From the NCBI RefSeq assembly GCF_019645855.1, contig NZ_CP080999.1, forward strand, positions 186,001 to 250,000: a stretch of DNA of 64,000 bases, in the 5' to 3' direction. The stretch is from Mycobacterium malmoense (lineage in GTDB: Bacteria > Actinomycetota > Actinomycetes > Mycobacteriales > Mycobacteriaceae). Positions 36,648 to 47,035 of the stretch are shown piece by piece; the stretch's first letter is position 1; every line of letters starts with the position of its first letter. The translations under genes were made by a program, and so were the position numbers. The notes beneath the pieces were generated by a model, which made no database searches, was not told the origin of the DNA, and was given only the letters and a program-made list of their open reading frames with translations.

Positions 36648-38239
36648 CCGCTTTCGTGTCCGAGGACGGCGTGGTCGCCACCGCGGCCCGGGCCCTGCTG
36701 CGCTCCCGACTGCTGAGTCCGCCTTCCCCGGCCGCCGGTTTCCGGCTGATTCGCGAGGCCCGCCGCGGCGGCACGAACCCCTACACCCTGTTGGCGGTCA
36801 CGGCGACTCGATGGCCAAACTGGGCCGCCATCGTCGACGACGACGGCGCCCTCAGCTACCGCGAGCTGCAGTTGAAGACCGAATTCCTTGCCCGTGAGTT
36901 GTCCGGGGATGGCGTCGGACCCGGTCACGCGGTGGGGGTGATGTGTCGCAATGGGCGGGGCTTCGCCGCGGCCTTCTTCGCCGCCGCCCTGGTGGGCGCC
37001 GACGTTGTGCTCGTCAATACGGATTTCCGCGTCGATGCGCTGGCGGCCGCGATGAGCGCACACCGGATCACAACGATGGTGGCCGACGACGAATTCGCGG
37101 AGCGGGTGCACGCCGCCCATGAAGCCGATGCATCGGTCGTCGTCATCGACCCGGCGAAGATCACTGCGCGCGAGGCGGATCCGCGACCCTCGAGACCCGG
37201 GGTGACCGCGCCCGGCCGGATCGTCCTGCTGACGTCGGGCACCACCGGCAAGCCCAAAGGAGTGCCGCGTTCACCGCGGCTGCGTTCGGCGGTGGGCGTC
37301 TGGGTGACGATCCTCGATCGCACCCGATTGCGTACCGGATCGCGGATCTCGGTGGCAATGCCGATGTTTCACGGGCTCGGCCTTGGCATGCTGATGCTCA
37401 CGGTCGCCCTCGGCGGCACGGTCCTCACGCATCGCCGCTTCGACGCCGAAGCGGCGCTCGCGCAGGCATCGCTGCATCGCGCCGACGCGTTCACCGCGGT
37501 GCCGGTCGTGCTCGCGCGCATCCTCGATCTGCCGCAGCGCGTGCGGGCGCGAAACCCGGTGCCGTACCTGCGGGTGGTGCTCTCCAGCGGGGACCGGCTC
37601 GATCCAACCCTCGGGCAGCGGTTCATGGACGCCTACGGCGACATCCTCTACAACGGCTACGGCTCCACCGAGGCCGGAATCGGTGCCCTGGCAACGCCGG
37701 TCGACCTGCGGGACGCTCCCGAAACCGTCGGAAAACCGGTCGCAGGCTGCCCGGTGCGAATCCTCGACGAAAACGACGGACCCGTCGACCCGGGCGTCAT
37801 CGGACGGATCTTCGTCGGCGGCGCGCTGGCGAGTGAGGGATACACGGCGGGCGGCGCTAAGGCCGTCGCCGACGGCATGACCAGCACGGGCGACATGGGC
37901 TATCTCGACGACGCCGGCCGGCTCTTCATCGTCGGTCGCGAAGACGAGATGATCATCTCCGGCGGAGAGAACGTCTATCCGCGCGCGGTCGAAAATGCGC
38001 TCGGCGAACACCCCGACGTCGCCGAGAGCACGGCCATCGGTGTCCCCGACGAGCGGTTCGGTTATCGATTGGCCGCCTTCGTGGTCGTGTATCCGGGGAG
38101 CGGCATCGATGTGCCGGCGTTGCGGGAGTACTTGAAGGACAAGGTTTCTCGCTTCGAACAACCCAGAGACGTCCACATCGTCGGCAGCATTCCACGCAAT
38201 CCCGCGGGCAAGGTCGTGCGCAGGGAGTTGCCGAGCTGA
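36644..38239 (+). CDS. Fatty-acyl-CoA/AMP ligase (FadD type)
   Basis: 531 residues: ATP loop L-T-S-G-T-T-G-K-P-K-G near residue 200, Y-G-S-T-E-A-G near 336, S-T-G-D-M-G-Y near 415, and the C-terminal catalytic Lys in P-R-N-P-A-G-K-V near 523. It activates a carboxylic acid to acyl-AMP and then, most likely, acyl-CoA. Translation is coupled to the upstream SDR. A FadD12-like role (with the SDR as an Rv1428c-like partner) is possible but not established here. Confidence 0.88.
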   Translation: MTAFVSEDGVVATAARALLRSRLLSPPSPAAGFRLIREARRGGTNPYTLLAVTATRWPNWAAIVDDDGALSYRELQLKTEFLARELSGDGVGPGHAVGVMCRNGRGFAAAFFAAALVGADVVLVNTDFRVDALAAAMSAHRITTMVADDEFAERVHAAHEADASVVVIDPAKITAREADPRPSRPGVTAPGRIVLLTSGTTGKPKGVPRSPRLRSAVGVWVTILDRTRLRTGSRISVAMPMFHGLGLGMLMLTVALGGTVLTHRRFDAEAALAQASLHRADAFTAVPVVLARILDLPQRVRARNPVPYLRVVLSSGDRLDPTLGQRFMDAYGDILYNGYGSTEAGIGALATPVDLRDAPETVGKPVAGCPVRILDENDGPVDPGVIGRIFVGGALASEGYTAGGAKAVADGMTSTGDMGYLDDAGRLFIVGREDEMIISGGENVYPRAVENALGEHPDVAESTAIGVPDERFGYRLAAFVVVYPGSGIDVPALREYLKDKVSRFEQPRDVHIVGSIPRNPAGKVVRRELPS

Positions 38240-38351
38240 GGCCATGACCTCGCGGCCTCAACCAGCCACATGGGTCACATCAGCACCGTGCACCGACCAT
38301 TACACGATCCGCGAATGTGCTATCGCACGTGATATCGCATTCAAAAGTCGC

Positions 38352-41300
38352 CTATACCTCTTGCTTTGGCTCCATGGCCGCGACCCTCTTGGCCAACCAA
38401 TTGGGCGCCAGCACCGAGACGGCGGTGGCTCCCGCCGTCGCACTGATGACGCCCGACCAGGCGACCGGCCCCAGCGGTGTGCAGCCGAAAAATTGGCTGA
38501 CGCCCGGGGTTTGGACGATGGCGACCAAGACGCCCGCGCTGCCCAGCGCCGTGGCCAAGACGAGCGGGCTGTGGCGGCGCGTCAACAGGGTTTGTGCGAG
38601 CTGCGTGGTCACCAGCGCGGTGAGACCCATTGTCGCCGTGCGCCGTTCGGTGCCCGGCGTCCAACGCCCGATGGCCCATGCGGCCGTCGCGCCGGCGGCC
38701 GTGACGACGCCACGGGTGACGATCTCGCGCATGAGCGGCGCGTCGAGCGAAGGCGCGGGTTCGGACAGCGCCGCACGCTGGAATGCGCGTTGCAACTCCT
38801 CTGCGTCGATCTCGTCCTCGTCCTCTTCGGGCTGGGGGTATTGCGGGGTGACGGCAACCGCAAGCGCGGGAAACATGTCGGTGAGCAGGTTCACCAACAG
38901 CAGTTGACGGGTGCCCACCGGCGCCCGGCCCGTGCCCAACGCGGTACCGATGATGGTGAAGAGCACTTCGCCGACGTTGCCGCCGACCAGGATGCTCACC
39001 GCGTCTCGCACCCCGCCCCACATGCCGCGGCCTTCGACCAATGCGTCGAGCAGCACACCAAGGTCGTTGTCCGTCAAGACGATGTCGGCTGCCCCGCGCG
39101 CGGCCGACGAACCGCGACCGCTCACCCCGATGCCCACGTCGGCCATCCGGATCGCGGCGGCATCGTTGGCCCCGTCGCCGATCATCGCGGTCACCTGCCC
39201 GTCGCGTTGCAGCGCCGCGACGATCTGTACCTTTTGTTCCGGGCTCACGCGGGCGAAGACCTGGACGTCGGCGGCGAGTTTGGCTCGACCATCGTCGTCG
39301 AGGGCGGCGAGTTCGGCACCGGTTACCTCGCGCGCATCCGACGGCAGGCCCAGTTGACGTGCGATCGCCCGTGCGGTTATCGGGTGATCGCCGGTGATCA
39401 GCACCACCCTGCGACCGGCGTCCAGCAGCGCCTCGATCAGCGGCCGCGCCGACGCCCGTGCGGTGTCTGCCAAACCGACGAAGCCGATCAACTCGAGATC
39501 ACGCGCGGCCGCGTCGACGTTGTCGGCATCGGTGTCTTCCTCGGTGAGCCCGTGGTCCCAGCGGCGCCGCGCCACCGCCAGCACGCGCAGGCCTTGCTCG
39601 GCGAGGTGCAGCACCAAAGACTCCGCATGGTCCTGAGGGGCCCGGTCGGCGAACCGGCAGCGCGGCAGGATCTCCTCGGGGGCTCCTTTCACCATCAGCA
39701 TCGGCCCCGTTGGATCGCCGCTCGTGGTGCCGATGGCGGCGGAGTAGCCGCGACTGGACTCGAACGGCACCTCCGCGAGCACGGTCCACTCCGGACCACC
39801 TTGGCTGTCAAGAGAATTGGCTGCGGTGAGAATGGCCTCGTCGGTGGCGTGCGCGTGTCCCTGTCCGTTGTGGGGCTGGGTGCATGCGCGCGCGGCGACG
39901 CGCAACACCTCGGCGGCACGCGGATCGCCCGCATCGGGGAATGGGCCCTTTGCGTTGGTGGCGTGAGGCACTCCGCAGACCACGCGCAGATGGTTCTCGG
40001 TGAGTGTGCCGGTCTTGTCGAAACAAACCGTCTGGACCCGGCCTAGCGCTTCGACGGCGCGCGGCGTGCGCACCAGCGCCCCTCGCCGCGACAACCGCTG
40101 GGCGGCGGCAAGTTGGGCCAGGGTGGCCACCAACGGCAGGCCCTCCGGGACGGCCGCCACGGCGATGGCGACGCCGTCGGCGACCGCTTGCCGCAGGGAC
40201 CCGCGGTGCGCCAACGCCAAACCCGTCACGGCCGCGCCGCCGGCAAGCGTCAACGGCAGCACCTTGCTGGTCAACTCCCGCAATCGTGCCTGCACCCCGG
40301 CCGCCGACTCGACGTCGGCGATCGCCGAAATCGCCCGTTGCGCAGCGGTGCCCGCGCCGGTGGCCACGACGATCGCCCGAGCGTGCCCGGCGACGATGGT
40401 GCTGCCCTCGAAGAGCATGCTGGCCCGGTCGGCGTCGGCGACGGCGACGGGCTCGACCTGCTTGTCCACCGGCAGCGACTCACCGGTGAGGAACGACTCG
40501 TCGACTTCGAGGTCTTCGGCCACCAGCAGCCGTGCGTCCGCCGGCACCACCTCCGGGGCGGCCAGGTCGATGATGTCGCCCGGGTGCAGCGATTTCGCGC
40601 TCACCGTGACCGTTCGCTCGGTGGAACGGGCCGCCTCGAGGCGGCGGTGTGCGGTCGCAACCGTCGGGAGAACGACGCGACGCGCGTGTTGGTCTTGTTC
40701 GGCGAACAGCTCGGCGACCGCCGCCTCGGCCCGCAACCGCTGCACCCCGCCGGCTATCGCGTTGGCGGTCATCACGCCGGCGACCAGCAGCGCATCGATG
40801 TTGCTGCCGACGATCGCCGAGGCCGCCGCCCCCACCGCGAGGATCGGTGTCAGCGGGTCGGCCAGCTCGGCCCGCGTCGCGGCCAGCAGCCGCCCCACCT
40901 GGCTTGCCGGGCCCCGCAGCGGCGCGACGACCGGGTTGTAGGACAGGTCGTCGAGGAGCTGCCGCCAGGGCGCGATACCTGGCTCGACGGCCAGGGGTCG
41001 TGTGCGTCCGGCCAGCCGGGAGTAGACGATTTCCGGGTCCAGGGCATGCCAGGCGGTCAGTGGTTGCGGCGTGGGATCGGCCAGCCGGAGCACCTGGGTG
41101 GCCGAGAAGGCTCCCGATATCAATGCGGCCACGGCGGCGGCGTTGACCGGATTGAGCCAGCGCTGCAGCGCCAACGGGTTGGCCGTGCCGGGGTTGCCGG
41201 TGACCAGCAACAGCCCGGCCAACGTGCTGCCGCCCTTGGCAAGTCGCACCGACGACTCGGTGGCCTCGCGGGCCACCGGCAGCGCCGACAAAATACGCAC

Positions 41301-43172
41301 CGCCGAGGCAAGGTCGGTGCCGGTGATGATGTCCGCGGTCCACGGCGTCGCCGCGTGCGGATCGTCGAGGGCCACCCCGACGTCGGCGATGGCCAGCGCC
41401 GCCAAGGTGTCGGTCGAGGCGAAGTCCGGGTGCAGCGCGGTGACCAACAGGACGGGCCCGCGATCCGCGCGCAAGTCGCGCACCAACTGCAGCAGCGGCG
41501 TGCCGGGTGGGTGAGTCACGGCGGCGCTGGCGGTCAGATCCTCGGTGCCGGCGACGTGGCGCAGGACCACCCGGGCTCCGGTACGGTTCGCGGTCTGCAG
41601 CAGCGGGATCGCGAAGGGGTCGACCTCCCAGCCAACCTCGACGCTGCCGACGCGCTCGCCATCGACCACGAGGTCGGCATGTTCGAGCCCCTGGGCCGGC
41701 GCCGCCGACGGTCCCTGCGCCCGAACCCATCGCAGGTGGGCGCCGGTCGCCGGTAACTCGTCGGGGTCCGGCTCGGGCGCCTCCTCACCGTGCAGCAGCG
41801 CGTCGACGACCTCATAAACCCGGTCCTCGTCCCAACCGGGCAGGTCTCCCCGCACCTCCAGCACGGCGCGGGCATCACCGCGCAGCGCCGCCCCGTCGAT
41901 GACGATCACCTTCACCCGATCAAGCCGGCGCAGGGCGCCGGGGTCGAGGATCAGTTGTCCGGTGTTGGCAAGCCCGCGGCCCAGCACCGCGGCGAACGAC
42001 TGCCGGCCCACGTGCGCGGCCCTCGGCACCCCGGCCAGGAGCGCGCCCGCGGCGTCTTCGGTGCCACCCCCGGCCAGCAACGCACCCGCGGCGGCGATCA
42101 ACGAGGCGTTCGCGGCCTGGCCCGCGTACTCTTCCACGGGCCCCGCCATCGATCCCTTCGCGGTGTCGATGGCGGCATCGATCGCTCCACCGACCATGAC
42201 GTGTGAAGCCTCACCCGCGGCTGCGGCCGCCCAATTATGCCGCGGGGCATGCGATTTGGGGCCGGCCGACGAGATGACGGGCACCACCGGAGCTTGCGGT
42301 CGCTTGGGCGAAGCCAGTTCTGGCTCGCGCTCTCGCCATCTCTCGCGATGCGCCGCCGCTTCGGAGATCTGCAGCCCGCGTTGCGCCAGGTCCAGCAACG
42401 GTGTGCCGACCGCCTGCGTCAGCCCGTTGGCCACCGCCGTCGAAGCGCTGAGTGCAATGTCGGTGCCGACTCGACCCAGCCGCGATTCCAGGACGGCCAC
42501 CACCCGCGGTTGATGGTTGAGCAGAGCGGCAGCGGCACGCGCGCTGCGCGGCGCGACCGGCAGCCGGCCCAACCAGCCGGTGACCGCGGCACCGATCGCC
42601 GCGACGTCCATCGCCGCGGCGGTGAGCGGCACCAGGATCGCCAACGGGTTACCCGGGTCGGCGAACGGCGCGGTCCGAGGCGCGGATTTCGGCCCGGTCG
42701 ACGCGAGGTCGGCGGCCACGGCGCAAACCGTTTCCCGCACCTCGTCCAGGACAAGGTCGCTGTCGGCGTCGCTCTCGAATTCGACCACGAGCCGGCCGAG
42801 TGCGCCCTCGACATGGGCCGTGGCCACCCCCGCAATCCTGCGAACAGGCTCCTCCACCGCCGGCGCATGCTCGTGCCAGCCGGGAAACGGCAGCAAGGGG
42901 TCCAGGTCCAGGTGCACTCGCCGCCCGCTTTGCCAGCGCACCGGCGGCGCGACACCGTTGGCGGGGCCGTTGGACGGAATGCTTATCCCTATTGCCCGGC
43001 CCGTCGTGTGCGCCATCGACTGAACCACCGGGCCGGCCAGCTCCACCACCGGACTGGCCAGCGTCTGCACGGCGCCTGCAGCGCCAGCCGCAGTGGACAC
43101 ACCGGCTCGCACTGCCTGCACGGCTCCGTCGGTCACACCAGCGATGACGCTGGCTATACCGGGAACCTTCAT
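38352..43172 (-). CDS. ctpI: Giant cation-transporting P-type ATPase CtpI
   Basis: 1606 residues; the product resembles M. tuberculosis CtpI (Rv0107c, about 1630) along its whole length, including the opening M-K-V-P-G-I-A-S-V and the V-R-W-x-S-G-R-R-V-H block. A long N-terminal region with a degenerate HMA-like repeat and hydrophobic segments precedes a P2-like core: T-G-E-S, phosphorylation motif DKTGTLTEN near residue 1050, and GDGANDAAAI near 1330. The physiological ion of CtpI is not settled. It marks the start of the Rv0107c-Rv0111-like backbone. The C-terminal 1000 residues look intact. Confidence 0.95.
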   Translation of the reverse strand: MKVPGIASVIAGVTDGAVQAVRAGVSTAAGAAGAVQTLASPVVELAGPVVQSMAHTTGRAIGISIPSNGPANGVAPPVRWQSGRRVHLDLDPLLPFPGWHEHAPAVEEPVRRIAGVATAHVEGALGRLVVEFESDADSDLVLDEVRETVCAVAADLASTGPKSAPRTAPFADPGNPLAILVPLTAAAMDVAAIGAAVTGWLGRLPVAPRSARAAAALLNHQPRVVAVLESRLGRVGTDIALSASTAVANGLTQAVGTPLLDLAQRGLQISEAAAHRERWREREPELASPKRPQAPVVPVISSAGPKSHAPRHNWAAAAAGEASHVMVGGAIDAAIDTAKGSMAGPVEEYAGQAANASLIAAAGALLAGGGTEDAAGALLAGVPRAAHVGRQSFAAVLGRGLANTGQLILDPGALRRLDRVKVIVIDGAALRGDARAVLEVRGDLPGWDEDRVYEVVDALLHGEEAPEPDPDELPATGAHLRWVRAQGPSAAPAQGLEHADLVVDGERVGSVEVGWEVDPFAIPLLQTANRTGARVVLRHVAGTEDLTASAAVTHPPGTPLLQLVRDLRADRGPVLLVTALHPDFASTDTLAALAIADVGVALDDPHAATPWTADIITGTDLASAVRILSALPVAREATESSVRLAKGGSTLAGLLLVTGNPGTANPLALQRWLNPVNAAAVAALISGAFSATQVLRLADPTPQPLTAWHALDPEIVYSRLAGRTRPLAVEPGIAPWRQLLDDLSYNPVVAPLRGPASQVGRLLAATRAELADPLTPILAVGAAASAIVGSNIDALLVAGVMTANAIAGGVQRLRAEAAVAELFAEQDQHARRVVLPTVATAHRRLEAARSTERTVTVSAKSLHPGDIIDLAAPEVVPADARLLVAEDLEVDESFLTGESLPVDKQVEPVAVADADRASMLFEGSTIVAGHARAIVVATGAGTAAQRAISAIADVESAAGVQARLRELTSKVLPLTLAGGAAVTGLALAHRGSLRQAVADGVAIAVAAVPEGLPLVATLAQLAAAQRLSRRGALVRTPRAVEALGRVQTVCFDKTGTLTENHLRVVCGVPHATNAKGPFPDAGDPRAAEVLRVAARACTQPHNGQGHAHATDEAILTAANSLDSQGGPEWTVLAEVPFESSRGYSAAIGTTSGDPTGPMLMVKGAPEEILPRCRFADRAPQDHAESLVLHLAEQGLRVLAVARRRWDHGLTEEDTDADNVDAAARDLELIGFVGLADTARASARPLIEALLDAGRRVVLITGDHPITARAIARQLGLPSDAREVTGAELAALDDDGRAKLAADVQVFARVSPEQKVQIVAALQRDGQVTAMIGDGANDAAAIRMADVGIGVSGRGSSAARGAADIVLTDNDLGVLLDALVEGRGMWGGVRDAVSILVGGNVGEVLFTIIGTALGTGRAPVGTRQLLLVNLLTDMFPALAVAVTPQYPQPEEDEDEIDAEELQRAFQRAALSEPAPSLDAPLMREIVTRGVVTAAGATAAWAIGRWTPGTERRTATMGLTALVTTQLAQTLLTRRHSPLVLATALGSAGVLVAIVQTPGVSQFFGCTPLGPVAWSGVISATAGATAVSVLAPNWLAKRVAAMEPKQEV

Positions 43173-43767
43173 TTAGCCGCCCTTCATTTTCGTCTACCGC
43201 GCCTATACTCCTGGCGTCTCCGGCACCTGTCCACACGTGGCCTGGAAAGGCCGGTGACGTGGTGCGTTTCACCCGACATCGCGCCTTAGGGCTGCCCGAC
43301 GTTCAAGTCCCTTCGGCTAGCCAAGCGGGCTCCGGCATCGCGGAGGCGAGTACCCAGGCTGCGCGGCGGCGCCGCGAAACCGGTTGCTCAAAATTTCCGC
43401 CGAACCGAGGTGTGCCCCGGTGGTCGAAGACGCGGATGGTTTTCGGGACCGGAGCGCCTGGATAAGCCCGGCGCGGGGCCGAGGGAGTCCCGGTATCGGG
43501 GGTTTGCTGCTCTGTCCGGCGTGATCGAGCAAATTCATGATTATGGTTGTCCGCTGGTAGTTTCATATTGAACTAAAATTCCGGGGGGGGGGTAACTCCA
43601 GGCTAAAAAAATCCCATATAAGCACAGGTTACTTGCCTAAATAAAGTTTGCGAACCTCCGCTTATGCTCGACGAAATTCGGCTATATGGGCCAAAGTCGC
43701 CCGAAACTGTGGCTCGCCTCAGCTACGTTTTGGCTGTCCGCATCGACAACTGACAAAGGAGATGGTC
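43173..43767. promoter_or_regulatory. Long upstream region of the GjpA-like gene with G10 tract
   Basis: No gene is supported in this 595-bp interval. From about 43505 to 43700 the base composition turns AT-rich, and a run of ten G residues sits at 43583-43592. TATAAG at about 43616 could be a -10 element for the plus-strand gene. The interval presumably carries divergent promoters for ctpI and the GjpA-like gene. Confidence 0.45.
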
Positions 43768-44958
43768 GTGGAACTTGCAGCCCGCCCCCACATCAGCGCT
43801 GGAGTCGCCCTGGCCGCCGCCAGCGTCATCGCCGCAGGCTCGATCGCCCAGCACCTACCCGGCGTTCATGCGGCCGAACACCTGCCCACGGTGAACGTGG
43901 CCGACATCAACCTCACCGACGCCAGCAGTGTCATGGACCTGTTCTCCGGAGTGGAGACCCAGCTCGCGTCGCTGGCCAGCGGGGCATCCGCGGCTGCAGT
44001 GCCCGCCGACGTGCTCAACCTGAGCCTGCCTGTCCCCATCCAGACATGGGTGACGACCTTCGAAAACGCCGGCGCGAACTTACAGGAGATGGGCAACCTG
44101 TGGGCACAGGTACCCGCTCCGGTTCTGCAGCAGGTCGCCGCCAACTTTACTTCCTACGCCAGCACCTACGTGGGGTCATTCCAGACCTCGGCGGCCAACG
44201 CCCTCAGCTATTTCACCGGAACTGGCCCGACCGATTTCATTCCGCTCCTACAAAACGTGTGGGCTGATGTGAACACGGGAAACATCCAGGCCGCGACCAA
44301 GCTTTTCTTCAGCGCTATCTGGACACAGCCTTATATCCAACTCGGGCTCCCTCTCGAGCGAATACTCCAAATCCCCGTGAACATCACCCAGAATCTCGCA
44401 AACGCGACCAAATACTTTGCTGATACCGCCGTCACGCAGCTCGGCAGTTGGCTATTGCTGTTTCAGCAGTTAGTTCCGAACACGTTGGGGCCCGCCCTGC
44501 AAGCCGTTTACGATGCCAACGCCGCCGGCGATCCGCTGACTGCAGTGGCCGATTTGATCAACGTCCCAGGCGTCTTGGCGAACGCGGTCCTCAATGGCAA
44601 TGCGCTTGGAAACAACGGGATCTTGAGCGTCACCGGTATTAATACGGTCGGAAACGGACTGCTCGCGCATCTGTTGTTGGACATCCCCCATAACCTCGCG
44701 GGATCAATCGTCGCTCCCGGCGCGGTCAACATCGCGAACGGGGGTAGCCTTGCCAGCGCAATCCAAACGTTCGCGAATCAACTGATCGGCGGCTGGCCGT
44801 CGCTGAGCAACATCACCGCGGGCCTGGGCAACCTTGCCGGCGACCTGACTGGAGTGCTGCAAAACGTTCCGTCCGTCCTAGCGGGTTTGCCGACGGTGTT
44901 CGGAAATATCGCCAGCACCGTGGGAACACTGCTCGTCCAACTCCTCCGGCTGCTCTAA
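43768..44958 (+). CDS. gjpA: GjpA-like secreted/outer-membrane protein
   Basis: 396 residues. The start M-E-L-A-A-R-P-H-I-S-A-G-V-A-L-A-A-A-S-V-I-A-A-G is the stereotyped leader of a mycobacterial envelope family annotated as GjpA porin-like proteins. After the leader the protein is rich in Ala, Asn, Leu and short amphipathic helices, without cysteines or catalytic motifs. GTG 43768 is chosen because AAAGGAG lies 6 bases upstream; ATG 43762 is too close to that site. A strong intrinsic terminator follows at 45001. Pore activity is inherited annotation, not shown here. Confidence 0.75.
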   Translation: MELAARPHISAGVALAAASVIAAGSIAQHLPGVHAAEHLPTVNVADINLTDASSVMDLFSGVETQLASLASGASAAAVPADVLNLSLPVPIQTWVTTFENAGANLQEMGNLWAQVPAPVLQQVAANFTSYASTYVGSFQTSAANALSYFTGTGPTDFIPLLQNVWADVNTGNIQAATKLFFSAIWTQPYIQLGLPLERILQIPVNITQNLANATKYFADTAVTQLGSWLLLFQQLVPNTLGPALQAVYDANAAGDPLTAVADLINVPGVLANAVLNGNALGNNGILSVTGINTVGNGLLAHLLLDIPHNLAGSIVAPGAVNIANGGSLASAIQTFANQLIGGWPSLSNITAGLGNLAGDLTGVLQNVPSVLAGLPTVFGNIASTVGTLLVQLLRLL

Positions 44959-45000
44959 ATCCGCGGGGGTCGCCGATGCGAGCAGGTGACCACCAACGGC

Positions 45001-45034
45001 GATTGGCCCCCTTCCCAAGGGGGCCAATCGTTTT
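45001..45034 (+). terminator. Strong intrinsic terminator after GjpA-like gene
   Basis: A perfect 13-bp stem (GATTGGCCCCCTT with its complement at 45017-45029), a CCC loop and then GTTTT. It starts 42 bp after the stop codon. Such canonical terminators are uncommon in mycobacteria. It also insulates the IS110 transposase region downstream. Confidence 0.9.
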
Positions 45035-45124
45035 GTGAGTCGAAAAGTGTGCACCTACTTTGTTGCCCACCTCACTCGAAAATTCAAGGTGACCAGGAGC
45101 TGGTGAGCGGGTTGGTCACTGGTG

Positions 45125-46409
45125 TTAGGCGGCGTCGGTGTGGGGTTGCAGGGTGACGTCGTATCCGAGGGCTTGGAGTTGTTTGATGGCTTTGGTTTTG
45201 GTTTGTGTGGGGTGGTGGCGGGTGTAGAAGTCGGGGCCGGGGTCTTGGTAGAAGGTGCCGTTGGTGAGCATGTGCCAGGCGCAGGTGAGCATCTTGTGTT
45301 CGAGGGCAACGATGGCGGTCTGCCCGGCAGCGGTCTGGCGGCGCGACTTTTTGGTTCCGGGCCGGTTTGGTCGGCGGCCGGCGATGCGTCGGAAGCGGGC
45401 GCCGAAGTAGGTGTTGGTGCTGCGCGATGCCGACAGGGCGGCCACCCCGAGGGCGGCTTTGAGGTGGTGGTTGCCGGGCAGGGTCTTGGCTGATTTGATC
45501 CGGCCGGCTGATTCGTTACTGCCGGGGGTGACCCCTGCCCACGACGCCAGGTGTGCCGCGGTGGGGAACACATTCATGTCGGCGCCGGTTTCGGCGATGA
45601 ACACATCAGCGACGACTTTGTGACCAGCCCGGGATGCTCACGAGGAGCTCTCGGGCGTATTGAAAGGGTTTGATGGCTTCCTCGATGCGGGCATCGAGGC
45701 GGGCGATGTCGGCCTCGTGGGCGTCGATGCGGTCCAGATGCAGCCGCACCATGAACGCGTGGTGGTCGTTGAACCGTCCGGCCAGCGCTTCGGTTAGGGC
45801 GGGGATCTTTTTGCGTAGCTGCCGTTTAGCCAGATCGGCCAGCACGGCCGGGTCGCGTTGGCCGGCGATGAGCGCTTCGAGCATCGCGCGCCCCGAAACT
45901 CCGGTGATCTCGCAGGCCACCGACGACAGTTTGATCCCGGTGTCTTCCAGCAGTGTCTCCAGCCTGCCAATCTCTTTCGTGCGGGCCCCGGCGATGGTGG
46001 TGCGGGCGCGGGTCAGATCGCGGAGCACCCGGATGGGTTCGGGCGGCACGAACGAGGCGCGCACCAGCCCATGCGCACCCAGCTCGGCAAGCCAGGCAGA
46101 ATCGGAGACATCGGTTTTACGTCCCGGGACGTTGCGGACGTGGCGGGCGTTGACCAGCATGACGTTCAGCGCGTCCTCGAGCAGGAAATAGAACGGCTTC
46201 CAGTACGCCGCGGTCGACTCGATCACCACGCAGGTCACCCGTTCGGCGATCAGATGTTCCCGCAACGCCACAATGCTGTTGGTCATCGATGTCCACGTGG
46301 TCACCGTCGACGACGTGGCTTTGCGGCCGCGGCCTTGGATCCGCACGCACACCTTGGCATCGCGTTTTGACACGTCGATGCCCGCACACCGCGGATGGAT
46401 CACTTCCAT
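45125..46409 (-). mobile_element. IS110-family insertion sequence (core only)
   Basis: The IS110-type transposase gene fills this interval in two frames. IS110 elements have no obvious terminal inverted repeats, and I could not place the exact ends. The element interrupts the ctpI-to-rhomboid backbone. Flanks probably include non-coding ends carrying a guide (bridge) RNA; in the IS110 subgroup these lie upstream of the gene, here at 46410 and beyond. Confidence 0.8.
45125..46409 (-). pseudogene. Frameshifted IS110-family transposase
   Basis: The 5' frame (45606-46409) encodes the N-terminal DEDD RuvC-like domain: catalytic Asp in G-I-D-V-S-K-R-D, E-S-T-A-A-Y-W-K, and K-T-D-V-S-D-S-A-W-L. It ends at S-I-P-G-W-S-Q-S-R-R. 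The 3' frame (45125-45604) begins inside the C-terminal serine domain: F-I-A-E-T-G-A-D-M-N-V-F, then S-W-A-G-V-T-P-G-S-N-E-S-A-G. Near 45617 the expected S-I-P-G-V-G-H-K-V continues in another frame, so one small indel splits the gene. This is unlike the IS3 family, where a programmed shift is normal, so the copy is probably inactive unless it is a sequencing error. Confidence 0.85.
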
Positions 46410-47035
46410 GACAGTTCATCCCCTTTTGCACTCTAATCCGTTGTTATGGAGCGTGTTTCGGGGAGGGCGGAAAAGAAACAGAAGTCTCACTCGCGTGCTC
46501 ACAGGCAACAATCCACATCCCTCGTACAGCCACCAAGGGAAGCTCTCCAGCCCCACGCTCTAGAGTCGTGCTCCCCGGCAACAAGGCGGGACGGGGTCGC
46601 CGAAACACCCCCTAAGCGTCAACCCGCACGACGGCGAACGCAACCACGCGCCCAACCGCACCGGCACGGGATTTTCATCTCCCCACAACGGGGCGCAGCC
46701 CCCTGAACGCTCCAAGCGACAAGCGCGGTTGGTTGTCGCTGTGAGTCGGGCACATCGTCGTATGCCGGCCAGCGAATCGCCGATGGACACATGGGATTAA
46801 TGCGTGACCGACCACATATCAGCGTCCCCTGATGTTCGAAGGAGCCAATGAACCACTCGCGGGGCGACATTGCCGTCTGGACATGACAGCCCTTGGGCGC
46901 CAGGAACTCTGGGAGGACTCGCCGGAGGGTTACCCGCAGACCGCGTGTGGCCGAACGCAATCGGCGTTCTCGACGCAAAGGACACGAACGCCGTGAAACG
47001 GCTACTCGCGCAATATTCGACCTGGGAAATTCGGT
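46410..47035. other. Non-coding flank of the IS110 element, no supported gene
   Basis: The first 150-200 bp upstream of the transposase start is the expected place for an IS110 left end and guide RNA. Open frames such as 46870-47097 have no recognisable content. No tRNA or direct repeat marking a target duplication was seen, which fits IS110 biology. Confidence 0.45.

Noticed and set aside
38244..41756. Long plus-strand open frames opposite ctpI
   Set aside because: Arg/Gly/Gln-rich translations without motifs, shadows of the minus-strand ctpI coding sequence.
45125..46409. Programmed frameshifting in the transposase
   Set aside because: IS110 transposases are normally a single frame, and no slippery heptamer is visible at the junction near 45617, so mutation or sequencing error is more likely.
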